From positions 1 to 25,224 of the IMG/VR virus record IMGVR_UViG_3300042346_000502: a stretch of DNA of 25,224 bases, one strand, 5' to 3'. This document shows positions 1-9,601 of this stretch, in pieces. Origin of the DNA: a virus. Under the pieces are notes generated by a model. That model had not been told where the DNA came from, ran no database searches, and saw only the letters and a list, made by a program, of their open reading frames with translations. Within the stretch, counting starts at the first letter, position 1; each line of letters starts with the position of its first letter. The position numbers and the translations under genes are program-made.

Positions 1-3000
1 AATGCGTCTTTAGTATCTATAACTGAACCATTGTAGTTTATCTGCCATCGCTCAACATCTAGTGTACCTTTAACTGTAGTCCATGAAAATTCTATACCTG
101 CAGTATTATTTATAGAACTGCTAATAATAGTGGCACTTGGTTTAGTAATACTCACCGGTACAGATGTACCATAGGTATTACCAGCTGTATCATACGCTGT
201 TATTACAGCATTTAATGTACCAGCCCAAGCAATATCAATAGTGGCTTCAGCTTTACTGACTGTAGTAGTATTACCATTTATAGTTACAGTATATCTATCA
301 ATAGGATAACTACCGATAACCGTAAGCCATTTTATAGTTGCTTTAGAGCCAAAATAAGTTACAGTTGCATTACCTAAACTGCCCACAGTTGGTAGAAGGT
401 CTACATGTAACCCTGCATTTTTATTACCAGAAGTATCATACACAACCACATAAAAATTCTGTAATGTACCAGCGGTATAACTAGGTATTGTAATACTAAA
501 ACTTTCTCCTGTGCTATTGCCTATGTATCCAGAGGTATGATATATATTATAATGTGAAAAATCCTCTGGTTTATCTATGTAATTCCATGTAAGATTAAGC
601 ATACCATTAGTTATATCACCAATTAAATTGGAAACTTGTGGTATAGGCTCTAAAGGCACTGTAATAGCCATAGCATCACTAATATTACCAAATATATCTT
701 CGGCATATACCTCGAATGTAGCAGAATTCATAGCTTGGATTCGTTTAGTAGTAAATGTATTTACTTGAACACTACCTAATAAATCATCATCATTGTAAAT
801 AAGAAAATGTTTAAAGTCTAATGGTTTATATGGGTACTCCCAAGTAAGGGTAAATATATTAGAACCCTCAGTACCTTGTAGGTTACTTACTGGATCTGGT
901 GGAGTACTTTTACCTTGCACTTGGTATTCTAGAATAGCATTATCTACTTTGAAAACGTAAGTTTCTTTATCGGTTAAACCAGTAATCTCAAATGCTGTAT
1001 TCCTAGCTGTACCAGCAAAAGTAAAGGTACTATCCGACAGTCGCCTATAATACACTTTATACGATAAAGATGCACCATACCAGCTTAATGATACTACAGT
1101 ATCAAGTACACCAGCCACATTATACTTTATATAGTCATAAGCTACTATATCTCTAGTTTCTAGGTTATTAACATAATTTGGTACTGGTAATTCCAAGGTA
1201 TCTTCATATATATTTTCATTATACTCGATAGCACTAATTTTTCTTTTAAAATCCTCGGCCATTGTTATAGACACAATACGCATCATTTTAGCATGTCTTG
1301 TAACCTGTCCAAAAGCATAAACAGATAACTCTGCAGGACCGTCAATGATATTAATAGTTTCTAACACTGTTACTAAGTTACCATTTGTACCAGTTACTTT
1401 GTAATAAAGTTGGTTATCAGTATTTGCATCAGATACCTGTATATAGTAATCTACACCAGATACCATACTAGTATCTTCTCTATCTATTTCAATGGTATGT
1501 AAGTCTACAATTCGCACTATGCGCCCTGAAATACCCCATTCAGGAACGTCATGAGATACATTTACAATATCACTAACCTTACAATGTATCGCATCGATAC
1601 TAGCCTCCCAAGAAGCTGTAATTGTAAGATACCTATTTTGGTTTAGATGATACTTGGCTTGACGTAAAGCCTGTAGTTTATTGGTACACCCTAATAAGTT
1701 AATACTTGTTTTATTTACTTGGGTAACTAAATCATAATTACCCTGTGCTACTTCTATAACTGTCCTATCATAATTATTATCAGCATCGTAGTAAGTAACT
1801 TCAATAATATTTGCTCTATCTTTAAGTGGCAAGAAGCTTTCAGAAAATGAATCCTGTATTATATTACCCATAGAGAATAGAAAACCTTGCACAGGATATT
1901 CTTTAGGCCTATCAACCTTAGCAGTAAAACTAGAGCCGAATTGCACAATATTTCCACGACCCAACTGGCAAATTAATTGTAACGCTTGACTCAAAGCTAA
2001 TGTTTGATCAAGTACAATATTACATGTAAAATTCTCAGAGGTACAGTAATCAGCCCAAGAAACAAATGATTGGTAATCAATCCTATCCATGGCAATTCCA
2101 GCACCATATCGAGAATTCGTTAATATATCGTAGGCTGCCCAAGCTGGGTTATTAAGATTGCCTGTTGTTCTACTTGCAATACAAGTTATTTTAGGTAGGC
2201 CTCCGCTTAATTGATCAGAGGCCTTAATTTTAAATGCTAATACTGCTGTATTTGGGTAAGTAAAGTCATCACTAACTGCTTCCTGTATAAATTCTAGTAA
2301 ACAAGATGATCCATGCCTTGTGTCAGTAGCAGGTGCTTCAACAAAGTGCGCACGTATTTCATATTTATTTGTTGGTAGCCCGGATAACTGAAATGTTTTT
2401 CTTAGTGGTGAAGCCTCATTACCAGTAACTGTGTAATAGGTAGTACTATTAGAGTTTACTCGAACTACCCAAGCCATTTGTATTGATGGGTCAATATCAG
2501 ATGATTGGTACAATTTACCATCTATAGGGTACACTGTACGAGTAATAGCATTTGATGGTACAGTAGTTACTGTATTCACAAACGTTGTTGCTGGGCTGCC
2601 AAAAGCTCTTTTATACACATCAAATGTACCTGTTCTATCAGCCTGCCAGTAGAATGTACCAGATATGTTGTTAACAGCAATTTTTTCAGGGCTTCTATCT
2701 ACATAATAATACTCATAGTCATAAGCATACTGACTAGTAGCAAAGTTACTCCAAGTACTAGAACCAATGGTTCTATACTCTAGTGCTACTTTAACAGAGT
2801 AATTACCTAAACTACCATCATTATTAGCTACCCATAATCCCTGAGGAAATACTAAACCTACATTTAATGATGAGACATTATCACCAGATGTACTAGCTAC
2901 CTGCCAACTTAGATCTGTATTGAGTTTCTTATTTACAGCAGTGTCCCGCCAAGTATCTGTAAATCCATTCATAACTGGTTGCACATTTATACCTAGTGCA

Positions 3001-3767
3001 TACGAGTATTCAACATTTGTATATTGACTTAGGTCATTATCATTAATTTCTATAGAATATATACTATCAAGTTGCCCCTCACCTACCGCATAAAGCATAT
3101 TGAGGTATTGGTCATTATCATTAATAGTTAGGTATTTACCGATAATCTGCGGTGTAACTCTATGTGTGCCATATATAATTGGTATAGCACCACCCTGTTG
3201 TATGGAGTTACCATTAGTATTCCAAGAGTATGTTTGTGAACTTTCCGCAAAGGAGTCTAAAGATGGCATACTAGGCACATCTGGCTTAAACATTGCATTT
3301 ATCAGCATAGATCCTGCAATCATTATACCAGTTTGTACAGCAATAACCACAGCAGCTGATGTATACGCACCAGCGGTTACTAACGCACCAACCTGCATCA
3401 TATTTGCACCGAGCAGTGCACTAGTTGCACCAGCACTAACTACAGCTAAAGCTATCATGGCAACCATAGCCATTATCTGTTTACCGCCACCACCGCCACC
3501 TCGTGGTACTAGTGATACACTAATAATGTCTGTAGACTGAATTATGAAATCACCATCTATAATCTCTTGATTTCTAGCTACGACAATATCGTAAATTTCG
3601 GTGTTATACTCATATAAATCAAGAATTTCTTTTAGAGTTGAACCTTCTTTAATTTCAGTCCGTGTTATATTAAAAGGGTCAAATGGATTATTATGTGTAA
3701 CTAAGCTGGGTACCCTATTTCTAACCATAGGGGCAACAATAGGTTCAGCTAATCTGATTTTTTCCAT
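1..3767 (-). CDS. Tail tip attachment (host specificity) protein J-like, with fused I-like N-terminus; incomplete at left edge
   Basis: The frame is open from an ATG at 3767 to base 1 (at least 1255 codons), so the C-terminus is missing. It is read from the minus strand with an AAAGG ribosome site 9 bases upstream. Residues about 20-95 look like a small ubiquitin-like (beta-grasp) domain ending in Pro-Arg followed by six Gly and Lys at 88-96. A hydrophobic Ala/Val/Ile-rich stretch follows (about 96-160), as in lambda gpI. A motif GGAIPIIYGTHRV then opens a J-type body. From about residue 870 the protein is a string of fibronectin-III-like domains with recurrent 'LTWxY' and 'Y.V.V.D..GN' patterns (about 955-1040, 1041-1120, 1120-1205, then onward). 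By analogy with lambda gpJ it forms the central tail tip and would contact the host receptor. The start overlaps the K-like gene by 19 bases. The J assignment is firm; the I-J fusion is inferred by eye. Confidence 0.85.
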   Translation of the reverse strand, partial: MEKIRLAEPIVAPMVRNRVPSLVTHNNPFDPFNITRTEIKEGSTLKEILDLYEYNTEIYDIVVARNQEIIDGDFIIQSTDIISVSLVPRGGGGGGKQIMAMVAMIALAVVSAGATSALLGANMMQVGALVTAGAYTSAAVVIAVQTGIMIAGSMLINAMFKPDVPSMPSLDSFAESSQTYSWNTNGNSIQQGGAIPIIYGTHRVTPQIIGKYLTINDNDQYLNMLYAVGEGQLDSIYSIEINDNDLSQYTNVEYSYALGINVQPVMNGFTDTWRDTAVNKKLNTDLSWQVASTSGDNVSSLNVGLVFPQGLWVANNDGSLGNYSVKVALEYRTIGSSTWSNFATSQYAYDYEYYYVDRSPEKIAVNNISGTFYWQADRTGTFDVYKRAFGSPATTFVNTVTTVPSNAITRTVYPIDGKLYQSSDIDPSIQMAWVVRVNSNSTTYYTVTGNEASPLRKTFQLSGLPTNKYEIRAHFVEAPATDTRHGSSCLLEFIQEAVSDDFTYPNTAVLAFKIKASDQLSGGLPKITCIASRTTGNLNNPAWAAYDILTNSRYGAGIAMDRIDYQSFVSWADYCTSENFTCNIVLDQTLALSQALQLICQLGRGNIVQFGSSFTAKVDRPKEYPVQGFLFSMGNIIQDSFSESFLPLKDRANIIEVTYYDADNNYDRTVIEVAQGNYDLVTQVNKTSINLLGCTNKLQALRQAKYHLNQNRYLTITASWEASIDAIHCKVSDIVNVSHDVPEWGISGRIVRIVDLHTIEIDREDTSMVSGVDYYIQVSDANTDNQLYYKVTGTNGNLVTVLETINIIDGPAELSVYAFGQVTRHAKMMRIVSITMAEDFKRKISAIEYNENIYEDTLELPVPNYVNNLETRDIVAYDYIKYNVAGVLDTVVSLSWYGASLSYKVYYRRLSDSTFTFAGTARNTAFEITGLTDKETYVFKVDNAILEYQVQGKSTPPDPVSNLQGTEGSNIFTLTWEYPYKPLDFKHFLIYNDDDLLGSVQVNTFTTKRIQAMNSATFEVYAEDIFGNISDAMAITVPLEPIPQVSNLIGDITNGMLNLTWNYIDKPEDFSHYNIYHTSGYIGNSTGESFSITIPSYTAGTLQNFYVVVYDTSGNKNAGLHVDLLPTVGSLGNATVTYFGSKATIKWLTVIGSYPIDRYTVTINGNTTTVSKAEATIDIAWAGTLNAVITAYDTAGNTYGTSVPVSITKPSATIISSSINNTAGIEFSWTTVKGTLDVERWQINYNGSVIDTKDA

Positions 3768-4141
3768 CTATAAATACCTTTTACATACCTATTATAATCA
3801 CTAATGTCACAAATGAACACACCTATTTTATCTAACGCTTGTAGTATCTTATCATTCCCAATGTATATAGCGAAATGCTGTACTACATTTGGATGATTTG
3901 GGTCATATGCCATTGCTATAACGTCACCCATCTTACATTCATCCACTAAATCCCAATGTCTAGCTATCTGATACATATAATCAATAAAAATACGTCTAGT
4001 ATCCTTACAGCTACTATTGAATTCTGGGATACCTATACTATATTCTGTTTTATAGAATAGCCTTATAAGACCATAGCAATCACACCCACTAAATGAATTA
4101 CCCCGATCAACAAAAGGTATACCAACATATTTATTAATCAT
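3749..4141 (-). CDS. Tail assembly NlpC/P60-family cysteine peptidase, lambda K-like
   Basis: This 130-residue protein has the NlpC/P60 (papain-like) signature: a nucleophile Cys22 in CDCYGLIRL, preceded by the typical 'GIPFVDRGNS..GCDCYGL' entrance, and a catalytic His89 in VVQHFAIYIG. In lambda-type tails this protein acts during tip assembly and may also cut peptidoglycan during DNA entry. Lambda K also carries an N-terminal JAB (Mov34/MPN) metalloprotease domain. That domain is absent here, so the protein is roughly the C-terminal half of lambda K. Its ATG overlaps the stop of the L-like gene (ATGA) and its end overlaps the J-like start by 19 bases, which suggests translational coupling in the order L-K-J. 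Confidence 0.88.
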   Translation of the reverse strand: MINKYVGIPFVDRGNSFSGCDCYGLIRLFYKTEYSIGIPEFNSSCKDTRRIFIDYMYQIARHWDLVDECKMGDVIAMAYDPNHPNVVQHFAIYIGNDKILQALDKIGVFICDISDYNRYVKGIYRWKKSD

Positions 4142-4770
4142 AGGCGTATTCCGCTAGTACCTACACCAGGAAATCCACCAAATCTACCAGAATTACCATA
4201 AGATTTACATTGACTAAGTGACTTATCACAAGTTATATCAGTACCTGTATAACCACATTCAATACTCTTAAACTTCCAGTAGCAGTACTCTTGAACAAAT
4301 CTACGCTTAGGGGTCATAATACTAAATGGGCTATCAGCATTAAGCACAAATGTTGCAGTCTCCGCATTGGTGCTAGGATGGGACAGTTCAAAGAATACTT
4401 CTTTAATAGGTTCTGGATTATCAAGTTCTTTACTATTTATAATAAAACAGGTACATTTTATTTGATTATTTTCTATACCGTATGTTTTAAGGTACTGGTC
4501 ATACTGAGAGATATACCGCTCAATTACACGTTGTTTATTATCAAGTGTTATAGTCCATTGCGGTATTTCTCCAGAACCGTCCTCAGTAAGCTCAGATATG
4601 TTAAAAGGGAATGCAAGCCAACTGGTAGAATCCCATTGTACATCATCGCCATTATTTGTTATAGTAATTGGGTTATCTACACCAGGAATAACTATTTTTA
4701 GTAGTATGTAAAATATAGAATCAGTACCTAATGCATTTTTCTCTTGTATAGCTGTCAGCGATAACGCCAT
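4138..4770 (-). CDS. Minor tail protein L-like (tail tip), probable Fe-S cluster protein
   Basis: This is a 210-residue protein of the lambda gpL family. The N-terminal two thirds are beta-rich and the C-terminus carries four spaced cysteines at 163, 172, 181 and 188 in the family pattern CYWxFKxxECGYTGxxxxC...C, followed by a FGGFPG motif. In lambda gpL the equivalent cysteines bind an iron-sulphur cluster, so the same is likely here. The protein should sit between the tail tube end and the J tip. The start ATG has AAAGGA about 7 bases upstream. The gene lies 15 bases after the M-like gene and overlaps K by 4 bases, which is the lambda M-L-K gene order. Confidence 0.85.
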   Translation of the reverse strand: MALSLTAIQEKNALGTDSIFYILLKIVIPGVDNPITITNNGDDVQWDSTSWLAFPFNISELTEDGSGEIPQWTITLDNKQRVIERYISQYDQYLKTYGIENNQIKCTCFIINSKELDNPEPIKEVFFELSHPSTNAETATFVLNADSPFSIMTPKRRFVQEYCYWKFKSIECGYTGTDITCDKSLSQCKSYGNSGRFGGFPGVGTSGIRL

Positions 4771-4785
4771 TAGTCATCCTTTTGA

Positions 4786-5139
4786 TTATATAGTCTCTAA
4801 TGTAATACTAGTATCATAAAGCATATACGCTCTATACTTTTTACTAATAGTTCCTTCTTTATAAGTAACTGTATAATCTATATTAGTTATTGGGTGTGTA
4901 AATATAAATGTAGAACCAACATTATTTAAGAAAAAGTCTTCTAGTATGTTGTATTCAATATCAGTTACATTTTCATAATTTAACTCAAAAGCCCTACGGC
5001 TTCTAGAAGAAGTACGCCTAACCTGTAAGTAATTAGACTCAAAACTAGTTTTAGTGATATTCACAGATGTCTGCTCTCCTGAACCTATACGTGGCATAGG
5101 AGCAGCTGTATTATTACTTGGTAATGGGTATAGTGCCAT
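4786..5139 (-). CDS. Minor tail protein M-like
   Basis: This 117-residue protein matches the lambda gpM family in length, position and pattern. It has a hydrophilic N-terminus, then a 'RRTSSRSRRAFELNYENVTD.EY..LEDFF' segment, then 'STFIFTHPITNIDYTVTY', typical of the short tail-tip/distal-tail proteins that follow the tape measure gene. It is expected to join the tape measure and tube end to the L-J tip. Its ribosome site (TAGGAGA) lies inside the last codons and stop of the tape measure gene. The two genes are separated by 3 bases, so the two are probably coupled. Confidence 0.8.
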   Translation of the reverse strand: MALYPLPSNNTAAPMPRIGSGEQTSVNITKTSFESNYLQVRRTSSRSRRAFELNYENVTDIEYNILEDFFLNNVGSTFIFTHPITNIDYTVTYKEGTISKKYRAYMLYDTSITLETI

Positions 5140-5142
5140 TGG

Positions 5143-8100
5143 CTATCTCCTAATCATATCTCGAACACCTTTTTTATTACGTTGAACCGCGTCAATCCAT
5201 ATATCTAGTACCATATTAGACATATCAGTTTTTGATTCAGATTTAGTAACTGCTAGTGTTTCCCCAGATTCATTCTTAATATTTACTTGTACAGACTGTA
5301 CGCCACCAGAATTACCAGAAGCATTAACTCCCAGTCTTCCTTGAGAATCTCTTTGTAACGGTATAACGGCCTCAGCCCCAGCTTCTCCTGCGATAGTACC
5401 TTTAGCAACATAAGTAGGGGAGGTGACTATAGAGTTCACATAGCTACCGCCCTTAGCTAGATATTTAGTACCGTCAGAACCAAACACGCCACCTTTGGCA
5501 GCTAACATACCACCAGTAGCACCGGTACCATCTATAAACCCTGTCCCCGCCATGGTACTACCACCACCACCGGTAAATGCATCAGCTATGCCAGTAAATG
5601 CACCAGCAATACCACTAGAAGCAGCGCCCATAAGTTGTCTAATTTGTAGGATCATCTGGTTAACTACCAGCTCTTGTATTAAACCTTTCAATACTTGATC
5701 TGTAATCTCTCTCGTAAGCTTTTTAAACTGCTCTTTACTACTGTACTGCTCTTTTATAGCAGCTGTCTGTTTATTGTATTCTTGAGTTATTCTAGCAGCC
5801 TCTTCACTATCTTTAGCGCTTGCTATGTCTCTATTGTACTGTTTCTTTAAATCACTAAGGGCTCTACTTTGATCGATACTAGAGGTTAGTATCCCTGATA
5901 GACCATCGGATAATGCACTGAGACCATCTTCAGTTACCCTCATGAGCCCTTTTGCAATAGTATTATTACGCTCATAGGCTATATTAGACTCTATTAGGAG
6001 TTGATTGTAGGTCTCAGCTCCTGAAACATGGTCTTTAGCATACTGGGCTCTATCCCTAGCGTTATCAGTAGCCTTCTTTTCTTCTGCTGAACCTGCTTGT
6101 CCTAGCTTGAAGCTCTCTTCTTGAATCTTAAGAATTTCAGCCTGTAGGTCTCTTTCTATTTTCATCTGCTCTAGGCGAACTTGTTCAGCACCAGTAACAG
6201 CCTGTAGAGCTTCCATCTCTACTGAGGCTGTGTCTACGGAGTAGTTATAGGCGTCTTTCTGTATCTTAAATTGACGCTCTTGTTCGGTAGTGAGGGCCTT
6301 ATTAAGCTTTAGTTGTAGCTCAGTCGTAGCAATTAAGTTACCTGCTAATACCTTACCCTCTTCGCCCATATCTAAGTATTGTTTTAGTAGCTGATCTCTA
6401 CCAGTTTCAATCTCTAGCTGCTTTTGATTACTAGTAAGGCGTATACGTTCTTCATCAGATATCATACCAGCAAGCCCGATTTGAGCATTCAGGGATACTA
6501 CCTGCTTTTCCATCTCACGAGTACTTTGTACGACTAAGGCATTTAACTCTACCTGTGCTTTTTCCCTTTCAGTAGCTACTTTTTTAATGTCTACTTGCTT
6601 ATCTTCTTCATTTCTAAAGGCTCCAGTTTTGCCAACTGAGGCATTAGATACTAAGGCAAGTTCGGCTTTTAAAGTCTTATTAACATGATACCACTTCTTT
6701 GCAGCCTCATCGGTAATACCCTTAGCTATAAAGTGCTCTTGCTCCTTCAGGGCTAGACTAGCTCTAGCGGATTCAAGTGCATCCTTAGCTAAGTTACGTG
6801 CATCTCTTTCCTCATCTGTATCACTATTAGTGTCTCCACCCCCACCCCCACCAGGTCCAGGAGGTGTTGGTAATGGGGTAGTTGTAAAGTCTAACTTATG
6901 TGGGCCAGCCTTAGTCCGGGCTTTTAACTCATCATACTTGTTAAGGATAGTGTCTATACTACCATCCATTTTCTTTAGGTAGGCATCTATTTGGGTATCA
7001 GCAGCCGCCTCCCAGGATTTATCCCCAGATAGCTTTGCTAGTAGTTTAGACAGGTAACCACCAGCTACCATAATACCACTAAAGAAATCTTGAATACCGG
7101 CTTGGGCTGTTGTAATACCTAAGGACACGAACTCAAAGAATCCAAAACCCTCAATCATAGCATCCCCAGCTTTACTGGTATCACCAACTACACCCGTAAA
7201 TAGTGCTTGAAGGCCAAACTGTATGTAGTTAAACATAGTACTAAAAGTATCGCTAACTACACCAAGCACGTTACCAATTACATCACCAAAGTCTATAGCT
7301 ATTTTTATTAGAGAACCAAAGATATCAGCAGCTGTCAATAGTACTTTCATAAATATACTAGTACCGCTTGTGAGCTCTTCTAGATACTTTGAGAATGTAC
7401 CATTAGTAACTTCCCCAAATGCAGAGGATGTTAAGGCTTTTCCCGCCTCATTAGCTATGTAACCTATAGCTACTTTAGCCCTTTCACCCATTACAGTATA
7501 GCTTAAAGCTACTTCATCAGCAGCTTTAGCTGATGCGCCTTGGGCCTTCTGTGCTGATAACATCAAAGCATCAAATAGTGGTTTACCATCCTTTGATGCT
7601 TTGGCAATAGCTAGCAGAGACTTTAGTGTTGCTTTATCTAATACTTGCCCAATCTGCTCTATGCCCGATGTATCAGCAGTCTTAAGTGTATTAAAGAACT
7701 GTGAGAGGGCCTCATTAGACTTTTCACCACCCTTTGCCATATCTATACTTAACTGCCTAACGTCTATTCCCATGCTTGAGAAGGCATGACGCACATCCTC
7801 AGACCCTGTTGAAAGCTGGTTAAAGAAACGACGTAATTCAGTACCAGATGTTGAAGAACCTTTACCTATCTGGCGCATACTAGCAGCTAACGCCCCTAAG
7901 GCTTCAACTGTGACACCTGCTTGTTGTCCTGCTGTAAGAATGTATGTTGACATTACTGCAAAATCAGCTACTGACGCCTTTGTATCATTCGCCATCTTAA
8001 CTATAACGTCGCCAAGCTCTCCAATAGACTTTGTAGGGTATAGAGACTGCCAGGACACTAAAACACCAGTGACAGTATCCATAGACTCCCCAGAGATCAG

Positions 8101-9582
8101 AGATAACTGACTAACAGCCTGCAGACTACCAGCTAATTTATCTCCTTCAATACCAGCACGGCCTAAGGCTAGAGCAGCATTATTAAGCTCATCGGTAGTA
8201 CCACCATAAGTGATACCTATACTATAAATGGACTCTTGCAATTTATTAGCTTGGGAATTAGAAAGCTCAAGAACACCCTTGAACATGTGCATAGCCTTAT
8301 CAGCCTCTAGAAATGCAGTAGTCATTGCACCTAGACTAGCAGCTACTGCAGCAATACCAGTACCAGCAGCCATATATTGGAAGGTTGTTGCTACTTTATG
8401 TCCAAAGGTTGTTCCACCTTCTATAGCACCCATAAAGGTCTTGCTCCAGGCTCTATGAGCTTCATTAGCAGCTTTAGTATGGGCTCTAGCCATTTTGTCA
8501 GCTTCGCTAGATACTACACTAGCTGCTCTAGTAGCGTTAGCCTGAGTATTCTGCCATACTTTACCTGGATCAGCCTTTAAGGTGTTACCAGAAGCCAAGT
8601 CACTATAGTCTCCATACACTTTACGTCCAGCAGTATCCTTAAATCCTGCTATAGGCTGGTTAATACTAGTAGCTCTACCCGCATAATGGTCTTTATACAA
8701 GGCTTCTTGTTTCTTGAGTATTCTTAACTTTTCTTGTAGTAGTCTATTTTCAGCATCTATCTCGTCACGGCGTGCCTTAGCCGCTAGGTCACTACGCTTA
8801 GCGCTGGCTAATTGTGCCTGTTCTAGCATATTCTGGTTTACTTTTTGGTATAGGCGCTCTTTCTCTAGTGCTAACTTGCGCTCCTCAGCTAATATACCAG
8901 CATTGTAGGATTTTTGATTGGCAATTTCATCAGCTATGCGGTCTGCTTTTTGTGAAAAGCCTTTGAATCCTGAGGTGTTATTAATAGCAGTAGCTATATC
9001 TTTCTGTATACCCCTCTGGAACAACATCTCAGATTTCTTTAAGCGTTGTAGGTATATGCGTTGTTGTAGCTCTCTAATAGCTAACTCTTCTTTTACCTTC
9101 TTAGTAGTTTCTTGTGCCTCTGCCTGCTCATATCTAGTAGAGTTACGTACAATACTTTGATGCTGCTTTGCTAGTCTTTCGCGCTCTGCAAGTTCTTGCT
9201 TTGCTAGTCTTTCGCGCTCTGCAACCTCTTTCTTTGGATCACCACCAAAAAGACCTGCCAAAGGGTTACTAGCTAGCATCTTATACGCAGAACCTTGAGC
9301 CTGAATTAGTTCAAGTTGACTAGCTAGAAGCTTTAGTTTGCGCTCTTCTGCGGCTATAACGGTGTTGCGTGAATCCATCTCCTGCTTATGGTAATTAGAA
9401 GTGCTTCTGGCATGCTGTTCCATAAATCTAGTGATGCGCTCTTCTTGTCTACTTATGTTATCTTGTATCTTACTTGCTTCATTGCTGGCAATCTGCAACT
9501 GCTTTCGTAGTGCATCTTGGTCTAGCTTTGTACGCATGACAATTTCTATAACCTCTTGCGTATTAGCACCATTATAAGCCAT
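5143..9582 (-). CDS. Tail tape measure protein
   Basis: At 1479 residues this is the longest complete gene, as expected for the protein that sets siphophage tail length. Residues 1-330 are charged, Gln/Arg/Lys/Glu-rich coiled coil with a small internal repeat (AERERLAKQ, twice). About 395-615 resemble the TP901-type tape measure core (KVATTFQYMAAGTGIAAV, then ALGRAGI.GDKL and a GTELRRFFNQL motif). About 745-815 are strongly hydrophobic and could cross the host inner membrane during DNA entry. A Pro/Gly linker (PTPPGPGGGGGG) near 900-915 leads to a second coiled coil. The C-terminus has the usual AGEAGAEAVIPLQRDSQGRLGV-type end motif. The start has AAGGA 7 bases upstream. By the usual rule of about 0.15 nm per residue, a tail somewhat over 200 nm is predicted. 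Confidence 0.93.
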   Translation of the reverse strand: MAYNGANTQEVIEIVMRTKLDQDALRKQLQIASNEASKIQDNISRQEERITRFMEQHARSTSNYHKQEMDSRNTVIAAEERKLKLLASQLELIQAQGSAYKMLASNPLAGLFGGDPKKEVAERERLAKQELAERERLAKQHQSIVRNSTRYEQAEAQETTKKVKEELAIRELQQRIYLQRLKKSEMLFQRGIQKDIATAINNTSGFKGFSQKADRIADEIANQKSYNAGILAEERKLALEKERLYQKVNQNMLEQAQLASAKRSDLAAKARRDEIDAENRLLQEKLRILKKQEALYKDHYAGRATSINQPIAGFKDTAGRKVYGDYSDLASGNTLKADPGKVWQNTQANATRAASVVSSEADKMARAHTKAANEAHRAWSKTFMGAIEGGTTFGHKVATTFQYMAAGTGIAAVAASLGAMTTAFLEADKAMHMFKGVLELSNSQANKLQESIYSIGITYGGTTDELNNAALALGRAGIEGDKLAGSLQAVSQLSLISGESMDTVTGVLVSWQSLYPTKSIGELGDVIVKMANDTKASVADFAVMSTYILTAGQQAGVTVEALGALAASMRQIGKGSSTSGTELRRFFNQLSTGSEDVRHAFSSMGIDVRQLSIDMAKGGEKSNEALSQFFNTLKTADTSGIEQIGQVLDKATLKSLLAIAKASKDGKPLFDALMLSAQKAQGASAKAADEVALSYTVMGERAKVAIGYIANEAGKALTSSAFGEVTNGTFSKYLEELTSGTSIFMKVLLTAADIFGSLIKIAIDFGDVIGNVLGVVSDTFSTMFNYIQFGLQALFTGVVGDTSKAGDAMIEGFGFFEFVSLGITTAQAGIQDFFSGIMVAGGYLSKLLAKLSGDKSWEAAADTQIDAYLKKMDGSIDTILNKYDELKARTKAGPHKLDFTTTPLPTPPGPGGGGGGDTNSDTDEERDARNLAKDALESARASLALKEQEHFIAKGITDEAAKKWYHVNKTLKAELALVSNASVGKTGAFRNEEDKQVDIKKVATEREKAQVELNALVVQSTREMEKQVVSLNAQIGLAGMISDEERIRLTSNQKQLEIETGRDQLLKQYLDMGEEGKVLAGNLIATTELQLKLNKALTTEQERQFKIQKDAYNYSVDTASVEMEALQAVTGAEQVRLEQMKIERDLQAEILKIQEESFKLGQAGSAEEKKATDNARDRAQYAKDHVSGAETYNQLLIESNIAYERNNTIAKGLMRVTEDGLSALSDGLSGILTSSIDQSRALSDLKKQYNRDIASAKDSEEAARITQEYNKQTAAIKEQYSSKEQFKKLTREITDQVLKGLIQELVVNQMILQIRQLMGAASSGIAGAFTGIADAFTGGGGSTMAGTGFIDGTGATGGMLAAKGGVFGSDGTKYLAKGGSYVNSIVTSPTYVAKGTIAGEAGAEAVIPLQRDSQGRLGVNASGNSGGVQSVQVNIKNESGETLAVTKSESKTDMSNMVLDIWIDAVQRNKKGVRDMIRR
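9164..9224. repeat. 33-base tandem duplication inside the tape measure gene
   Basis: A 28-base identical block occurs at 9164-9191 and again at 9197-9224, offset by 33 bases (11 codons). It duplicates the coiled-coil segment AERERLAKQ near residue 125 of the tape measure protein. The frame is kept, so this is a simple in-frame length change. Confidence 0.9.
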
Positions 9583-9601
9583 AATAATTCCTTAGTTCAA
9601 A

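Noticed and set aside
3100-3540. Open frame on the plus strand opposite the J-like gene
   Set aside because: It is the antisense of a clearly coding region, has no ribosome site or promoter, and its Pro run is only the complement of the Gly run in J. The same holds for other plus-strand frames opposite the tail and head genes, such as 4291-4701.
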